Below, in pieces: positions 33,743 through 38,033 of a stretch of DNA of 38,033 nt. The position numbers and the translations under genes were made by a program. This DNA is from Myxococcota bacterium (GTDB taxonomy: Bacteria > Myxococcota_A > UBA9160 > SMWR01). The notes below the pieces were generated by a model. That model was given only the letters and a program-made list of their open reading frames with translations. It did not search any database and was not told where the DNA came from. Where the stretch lies: contig JAKVBI010000027.1 of the NCBI GenBank assembly GCA_022447545.1, positions 1 to 38,033 on the forward strand, written 5' to 3'. Every line of letters starts with the position of its first letter. The stretch's first letter is position 1.

Positions 33743-35422
33743 GTGAAGCCCGCCTTCCCGGAATACACACCGACCCTCCCGAAGATGATCCGTCATCTCG
33801 CCGAGCGCTTCGGCGACCGGGACATGATTGTGCTGGGCGAACGGAGGCTCACCTATCGTCAGGCAGAGCGCGAGTCGGCAAAATTGGCGCGAGGCCTGCT
33901 CGCTTCGGGGGTCGGCAAGGGAACACGGGTCGCACTGCTCATGCCCAACGGCCCGGACTGGGCCCTGGCCTGGCTCGCGACGTGCCGCATCGGCGCCCTC
34001 TGCGTCCCACTCACCACATTTCTGCGCGAACGGGAGTTGGTCTGGAACCTGCGCCACGCAGACGTACACACCCTGCTCACCTGCGACCGTTATCTGAATC
34101 ACGACTACCTGGAACGCCTGGAGCGAGCCGTACCCGAACTCTCGGAGTGCAGTCGCGATCCACTCTTCCTGCGTGCCCTACCCTACCTGCGCTCGGTACG
34201 CGTATGGGGCGCCCACGATCGAGACTGGGCCAGTGACGGCCCGAGCGGTCTCGCGGTCCTGGCCGACGCCGCCTCAGAAATCGATGAGGATTTCCTGTCT
34301 GAAATCGAGCGCGAAGTCACGCCCGCTGACCCGATGTTGATCATGTACACGTCGGGCAGCACCGCCGAACCCAAGGGAGCTTGCCACACTCACGGCACCG
34401 CGGTGCGCCACTCCCACGTACTGAATGCCTACCGCCGGGGTGGACCCGATCACCATGTGTACTCGGCCATGCCCTTCTTCTGGGTGGGAGGCCTCTCGGG
34501 AACACTGATGGGCACCATGCACGCTGGTGGCTGCTTTTTCTGCGAGGAGTCCTTCGACGTCGACGACATCATCGACCTGATCGAGCGAGAACGGATCTCG
34601 TACGTCGCAGGCTGGCCCCATCAGTCGAAGGCGATTAGCGAACACCCCCGATACCCGAAGAACGGCTTCGACTTCATCCGTTACGGATCCTTCACCATGC
34701 TCCCCTCGGCGATCCGGCCTGCCGCCTTCGACCTCCTTCCCAATGCCCTCGGCATGACCGAGACCTTTGCGAACCACAGCATGGAGGCGATCGGAGTCGT
34801 GCTCCCAGAGCACAAGCGGGGCTCCTTCGGACACGCGCTCGAAGCGATCCAACGGCGCATCGTCGACCCCGATACCGGCGAAGAGGTTCCTCCTGGCGAG
34901 TGGGGAGATCTGTGCATCCGCGGCTACTCGCTCATGCAAGGGCTCTACAAGCTGGAGCGGGAGCAGGTATTCACGCCCGATGGCTTCTACCGCACGAGCG
35001 ACGAGTGCCGTGTCGAACCCGACCCCGACAGCGACGACAATGGCCAGGGGCATTTGTACCTCAAAGGCCGCTTGGGCGAGATGATCAAAACCAGTGGCGC
35101 AAACGTCGCTCCCCGCGAGGTCGAACTGGTGCTCGAGTCCTTCGACGAAATCAAGGAGGCCTTCGTGGTCGGTGTCGCGGATCCAGAGCGATCACAAGTG
35201 GTCGCCGCCGCCGTCGTCCCCTACGCGGGACAGACCCTCGGCGAGGCCGAAATCCGAGAGCGGCTCCGGGCGGAATTATCGACCTTCAAGGTGCCTCGAC
35301 ACATCTTCATTCTCACCTCTGACCAGGTTCCGAGAACCGCGTCAGCCAAAATCCAAAAACCGATTCTGCGCGAGATATTGACCGAAAGAATCGCCGCAGC
35401 GAGGGAAGAACCTACGACATGA
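33743..35422 (+). CDS. AMP-forming acyl-CoA synthetase (paralogue A)
   Basis: The 559-residue protein carries LIMYTSGSTAEPKGACHTHG (A3), ALGMTETFANHS (A5), FYRTSDECR then GHLYLKGRLGEMIKTSGANVAPREVELVL (A7-A8), and the C-terminal KIQKPILRE with the A10 lysine. It activates a carboxylic acid to its CoA ester. It is a clear paralogue of the gene at 35853-37550; the N-terminal regions share PNGPDW, WLA, RIGAL, VPL, TF and LRHAD. It starts with GTG at 33743 with no strong ribosome site, 19 bp after the amidohydrolase. Its stop overlaps the thioesterase start as ATGA. Confidence 0.9.
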   Translation: MKPAFPEYTPTLPKMIRHLAERFGDRDMIVLGERRLTYRQAERESAKLARGLLASGVGKGTRVALLMPNGPDWALAWLATCRIGALCVPLTTFLRERELVWNLRHADVHTLLTCDRYLNHDYLERLERAVPELSECSRDPLFLRALPYLRSVRVWGAHDRDWASDGPSGLAVLADAASEIDEDFLSEIEREVTPADPMLIMYTSGSTAEPKGACHTHGTAVRHSHVLNAYRRGGPDHHVYSAMPFFWVGGLSGTLMGTMHAGGCFFCEESFDVDDIIDLIERERISYVAGWPHQSKAISEHPRYPKNGFDFIRYGSFTMLPSAIRPAAFDLLPNALGMTETFANHSMEAIGVVLPEHKRGSFGHALEAIQRRIVDPDTGEEVPPGEWGDLCIRGYSLMQGLYKLEREQVFTPDGFYRTSDECRVEPDPDSDDNGQGHLYLKGRLGEMIKTSGANVAPREVELVLESFDEIKEAFVVGVADPERSQVVAAAVVPYAGQTLGEAEIRERLRAELSTFKVPRHIFILTSDQVPRTASAKIQKPILREILTERIAAAREEPTT

Positions 35423-35856
35423 CCCCCGCACGACGACCCATCGACGCGAAGATCCGGCATCGATCGGCACCCTGCCACGACCTGTTGGGTCGACGAGTCA
35501 TCTCCGCAACCGCTGGCACGAGTGAACTAACCTTCGACGTGGGCGAATCATTCACCAACGGAATGGGAAACATTCAGGGTGGATTCCTCGCCGCCATGTT
35601 GGACAGTGCCATGGGCGCCGCCCTTAGCACCGTCCTCGAGGAAGGCGAGCGACCGCCCACGGTGGAGATGAAGATCAACTTCATCAAACCTGCCAAACCG
35701 GGAACCCTTCGCGGCACCGCCCGGGTGGTACACCGCGGAAGATCGGTCGTCTTCGTGGAGGGGGATCTCCACGACGATTCCGCCTCACTCCTCGCCCGGG
35801 GAACTTCGACAAACATCATCCTGCTGCGCCCGTCGGAAAAAGGCTCGGACGCCTAA
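35419..35856 (+). CDS. PaaI-like hotdog thioesterase
   Basis: The 145-residue hotdog-fold protein has FTNGMGNIQGGFLAAMLDSAMGAAL, the usual helix motif of PaaI/YbgC-type thioesterases. The common His-Gly-Gly is Gln53-Gly-Gly here, and Asp62 is kept. PPTVEMKINFIKPAKPGTLRGTARVVHRGRSVVFVEGDL matches the central strands. It would hydrolyse acyl-CoA. Its ATG overlaps the stop of the acyl-CoA synthetase (ATGA), so the two are coupled, pairing an activating with a de-activating enzyme. Its stop overlaps the oppositely oriented synthetase stop by three bases (CTAA). Confidence 0.9.
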   Translation: MTPARRPIDAKIRHRSAPCHDLLGRRVISATAGTSELTFDVGESFTNGMGNIQGGFLAAMLDSAMGAALSTVLEEGERPPTVEMKINFIKPAKPGTLRGTARVVHRGRSVVFVEGDLHDDSASLLARGTSTNIILLRPSEKGSDA

Positions 35857-37550
35857 AGAAGGCCCACACGAGCGGCCAGGAGTTCACGCAGCCGACCCGG
35901 ATGCAGCTTGCCAGTGTCGGTGAAGGGAATCTCACCCTCGGTGAGAATGAACAGATGTCGGGGCACTTTGAATGCCGAGAGTTCTCTCCGAAGGACCACC
36001 CGAAGTTCATCGAGATCCGGCGGAGTCGGGGGTGAGGCGGGAACGATGCCCGCCACCACGAGTTGCCCCATGTCCGGATCCTCAACACCAACGACATGGG
36101 CTTGTTCCACTTCGGCCATGCTCATCAGCACGCTTTCGACCTCACGTGGTGACACGTTGGCGCCCCCGGTCTTGATCATGTCTCCGAGCCTTCCTTCGAA
36201 GAAATAGAAGTCATCTTCATCGATTCGCCCAGAATCCCCCGTTTGGTAGAAACCGTCCGCGGTAAAAACCTCCTCGCGTTCGCGCTTGTAAAGCCCCTGC
36301 ATCAGGTTGAAGCCGCGCAGACACAACTCCCCCACCTCGCCAGCTCCGAGGGGCTCACCGGTGTCCGGATCCCGAATCTGTCGTTCCATTCCGGGCAGGG
36401 GTCGCCCGCAGGCACCGCGTTTCTCCTCCGACAGGACTGCGCCGGTCGCCTCAATGGTGTGATAGGAGCAACTCTCCGTCATACCAATGGAATTGGCGAT
36501 CATGTCCGGCGATGCGGGGCGACGGTCCTCGCGCAACATCGCGTAGGGTCCGCTGAACAGAAAATCAAAATCACTCGCGCGGTACTCTGGATGCTCGACC
36601 AGCAACTTGGCCTGGTGCGGCCACAACATCAGGATCGACGCACGTTCGCGCTTGATCAGTTCCAAAGCAGCCGTAGGTTCGAAGGTGTCCAGGAACGCCA
36701 TGCCGCCCCCGATCTGCAGGGCGTGCAGGATTCGGTGGAAACCGCCCACCCAGAAAAAGGGCGGCGGTGCATACAAGACGTCCTCCTCGCCACCTCCGAG
36801 AAACTCCGATACCACTCGCGAGTGACGCACGAGGGTCCCCTGGGTGTGACAGGCCCCCTTGGGGTCAGCGGTGCTCCCCGAGGTGTAGATGACTACCGCC
36901 AGATCGGCCGGGCTTACATCGGCCTCCACGGCTTTCAGATATTCATCGTCCAGCACATCCACGGCATCTGCAGCACACCGAAGCCCTGAAGGCTCGGCAA
37001 CGGCCCAACTCGGGCATTCGTCTGACCAAACGCGCACGCGACGAAGGTGGGGCAGTTCGGGTACGCGAATGGGATCCCCGCTCTGCCCGGACAATCCCGG
37101 AGCGATTTCTTCCAGCCTCGCCAGATAGTCATGACGAAGGTAACCGGGGGTGGTGAACAAGGTGTGGATGTCGGCGTGGCGCAGCAGCCAGTGCAACTCA
37201 CGTGCCTGCGAAAAGGTCGAGAGAGGGACCACCAGCGCTCCGATGCGCGACGCCGCCAGCCAGGTGAGAATCCAATCGGGACCATTGGGCATCAGCATCC
37301 CGATCCGTGTGCCCTTGCCGATGCCGCTGGCCAGCATGCCCAGCGCGAGCCTCGCCGATTCACGCTCGACCTCCCGGTAACCCAGGCGCCGGGTCTCGGT
37401 GATCAGAAACTCGCGATCGCCGTGGCGGGACGCCGCCTCACGAATCAGCGCGGGTAAAGTAGTGGCATCACTCGACAAGCGCGTGATCCGGCGATCGGGT
37501 TCCGTGGCTCGGGGAGATTCCACTTCCATGACCTCCAGCTGAACCCTCAT
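35853..37550 (-). CDS. AMP-forming acyl-CoA synthetase (paralogue B)
   Basis: The 565-residue protein carries VVIYTSGSTADPKGACHTQG (A3), SIGMTESCSYHTIEA (A5), FYQTGDSGRI then FFEGRLGDMIKTGGANVSPREVESVL (A7-A8), and FTDTGKLHPGRLRELL (A10 Lys). It is a paralogue of 33743-35422, arranged tail-to-tail with it around the thioesterase. The start could be the ATG at 37550 or the ATG at 37529 (residue 8), which has GGAGG very close upstream. Product and substrate class are as for paralogue A; the different acyl pocket cannot be read by eye. Confidence 0.9.
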   Translation of the reverse strand: MRVQLEVMEVESPRATEPDRRITRLSSDATTLPALIREAASRHGDREFLITETRRLGYREVERESARLALGMLASGIGKGTRIGMLMPNGPDWILTWLAASRIGALVVPLSTFSQARELHWLLRHADIHTLFTTPGYLRHDYLARLEEIAPGLSGQSGDPIRVPELPHLRRVRVWSDECPSWAVAEPSGLRCAADAVDVLDDEYLKAVEADVSPADLAVVIYTSGSTADPKGACHTQGTLVRHSRVVSEFLGGGEEDVLYAPPPFFWVGGFHRILHALQIGGGMAFLDTFEPTAALELIKRERASILMLWPHQAKLLVEHPEYRASDFDFLFSGPYAMLREDRRPASPDMIANSIGMTESCSYHTIEATGAVLSEEKRGACGRPLPGMERQIRDPDTGEPLGAGEVGELCLRGFNLMQGLYKREREEVFTADGFYQTGDSGRIDEDDFYFFEGRLGDMIKTGGANVSPREVESVLMSMAEVEQAHVVGVEDPDMGQLVVAGIVPASPPTPPDLDELRVVLRRELSAFKVPRHLFILTEGEIPFTDTGKLHPGRLRELLAARVGLL

Positions 37551-37616
37551 CCTATGCGAGAACGCAGAAGCGTTCCCACAAAGAATCGTCGAGGCGAAAC
37601 CGCTGAATGAACCGAG

Positions 37617-38033
37617 CTAGAGGCGAGCAGCCAGTGAGGGGACTTCGGCGAGGCAACGCAGCATGTCGTTGAGGTGGGTACAAGCCTCGAGTTCGACCAG
37701 AGTCTCCTGGACGGACGTCCGAAAACTGGCGACAGGTTTTCCGGCAAGTTGCTTGGCATGCGGAGCCGCCCATTGGCACTCAGGAAACGGAAGGACCCGC
37801 GGAGTCACCACCACTGAGATCAGTGTCAGATCCGCGGAGTCGATCTCGGCTCGTACGGTGTATTCGTGAAGCGCTTGCTGGCTCCCATCGGGGTCCCAAC
37901 AGATATCACGAAAAAAAGAATCGACCCTCAGCAAGCCGTTTTCCCGCCAGAGGTCGATGCGTCGATGACGCCGCATTCCCACCTCCGGAGCGGGTGCAAG
38001 TTCATGCCAGCCGTGTGGATCATCCGGGGTCCG
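37617..38033 (-). CDS. DUF2889 protein, 5' end beyond window
   Basis: The visible 138 residues end at the stop at 37617 and are open to the window edge. DUF2889 features are PHGWHELAPAPEVGMRRHRRIDLWRENGLLRVDSFFRD, DPDGSQQALHEYTVRAEID, VLPFPECQWAAPHAKQLAGKP and CTHLNDMLRCLAEVP. An ATG at 37982 exists, but the family-like sequence continues upstream of it, so the gene is probably longer. Function of the family is unknown; members are common near degradation genes. Confidence 0.85.
   Translation of the reverse strand, partial: RTPDDPHGWHELAPAPEVGMRRHRRIDLWRENGLLRVDSFFRDICWDPDGSQQALHEYTVRAEIDSADLTLISVVVTPRVLPFPECQWAAPHAKQLAGKPVASFRTSVQETLVELEACTHLNDMLRCLAEVPSLAARL

Noticed and set aside
1-38033. 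tRNA, rRNA, insertion sequence or phage genes
   Set aside because: No cloverleaf, rRNA signature, transposase or integrase was recognised anywhere in the window.

Overview
The window is a gene-dense, GC-rich chromosomal segment with about 31 protein-coding genes, one pseudogene and no RNA genes that I can see. Gene content suggests an uncultured, aerobic, environmental Gram-negative. It includes a lipoprotein, an MMPL/RND exporter, many CoA-ester enzymes, several amidohydrolase-2 family genes, and DUF3604 and DUF2889 proteins. This mix is common in 'deltaproteobacterial' lineages such as Myxococcota or Binatota; that placement is inference from gene content only.

Layout. 1-3385 (minus): an MMPL exporter followed by a sugar-epimerase-like SDR whose 3' end runs into a degenerate 40-bp tandem repeat at the window edge. 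3626-13879: mostly single genes in alternating orientation: a periplasmic-binding-protein fold without signal peptide, a TerB-like/Coq4-like fusion, a carboxymuconolactone decarboxylase-like protein, a DUF3604 protein, a divergent ketol-acid reductoisomerase-like protein, an animal-type catechol O-methyltransferase, a beta-propeller lipoprotein and a DUF1214-like exported protein. 13929-18296 (minus): a likely operon of CaiB-type CoA-transferase, phosphotriesterase-like hydrolase, iodothyronine-deiodinase-like selenoprotein, a 65-residue membrane protein and a sterol desaturase/fatty acid hydroxylase. 18336-26462 (plus): a tight eight-gene CoA-ester degradation operon with an Ltp2-like aldolase/thiolase, its DUF35 partner, two acyl-CoA dehydrogenase subunits, an enoyl-CoA hydratase, an acyl-CoA synthetase, a second hydratase and an HSD17B4-like dehydrogenase. 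26488-33723: an amidohydrolase expansion (a D-aminoacylase-like enzyme, three amidohydrolase-2 proteins and the remains of a fourth) plus a phosphotransferase. 33743-37550: two paralogous acyl-CoA synthetases facing each other around a PaaI-like thioesterase. 37617-38033: a DUF2889 protein cut by the window end.

How the genes may work together. The plus-strand operon has the parts needed to activate an acid, desaturate its CoA ester with a heteromeric dehydrogenase, hydrate it, then oxidise it or cleave it by a retro-aldol step, as in steroid side-chain removal. The neighbouring CoA-transferase, hydroxylase, amidohydrolases and extra CoA ligases fit a catabolic island for cyclic or branched compounds. 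The substrate is unknown.

Most notable signals: (1) the deiodinase-like gene at 15244-15948 is split by an in-frame TGA followed at the right distance by a bacterial-type SECIS hairpin; (2) a duplicated promoter/leader at 26488 and 32455, the first copy now heading a decayed amidohydrolase; (3) an acyl-CoA synthetase that appears to start at ATA inside an ATAG overlap; (4) a Coq4-type HDxxHx11E protein fused to a TerB-like domain; (5) a reductoisomerase-like protein with altered catalytic residues. All comparisons are by eye and memory; no searches were run.
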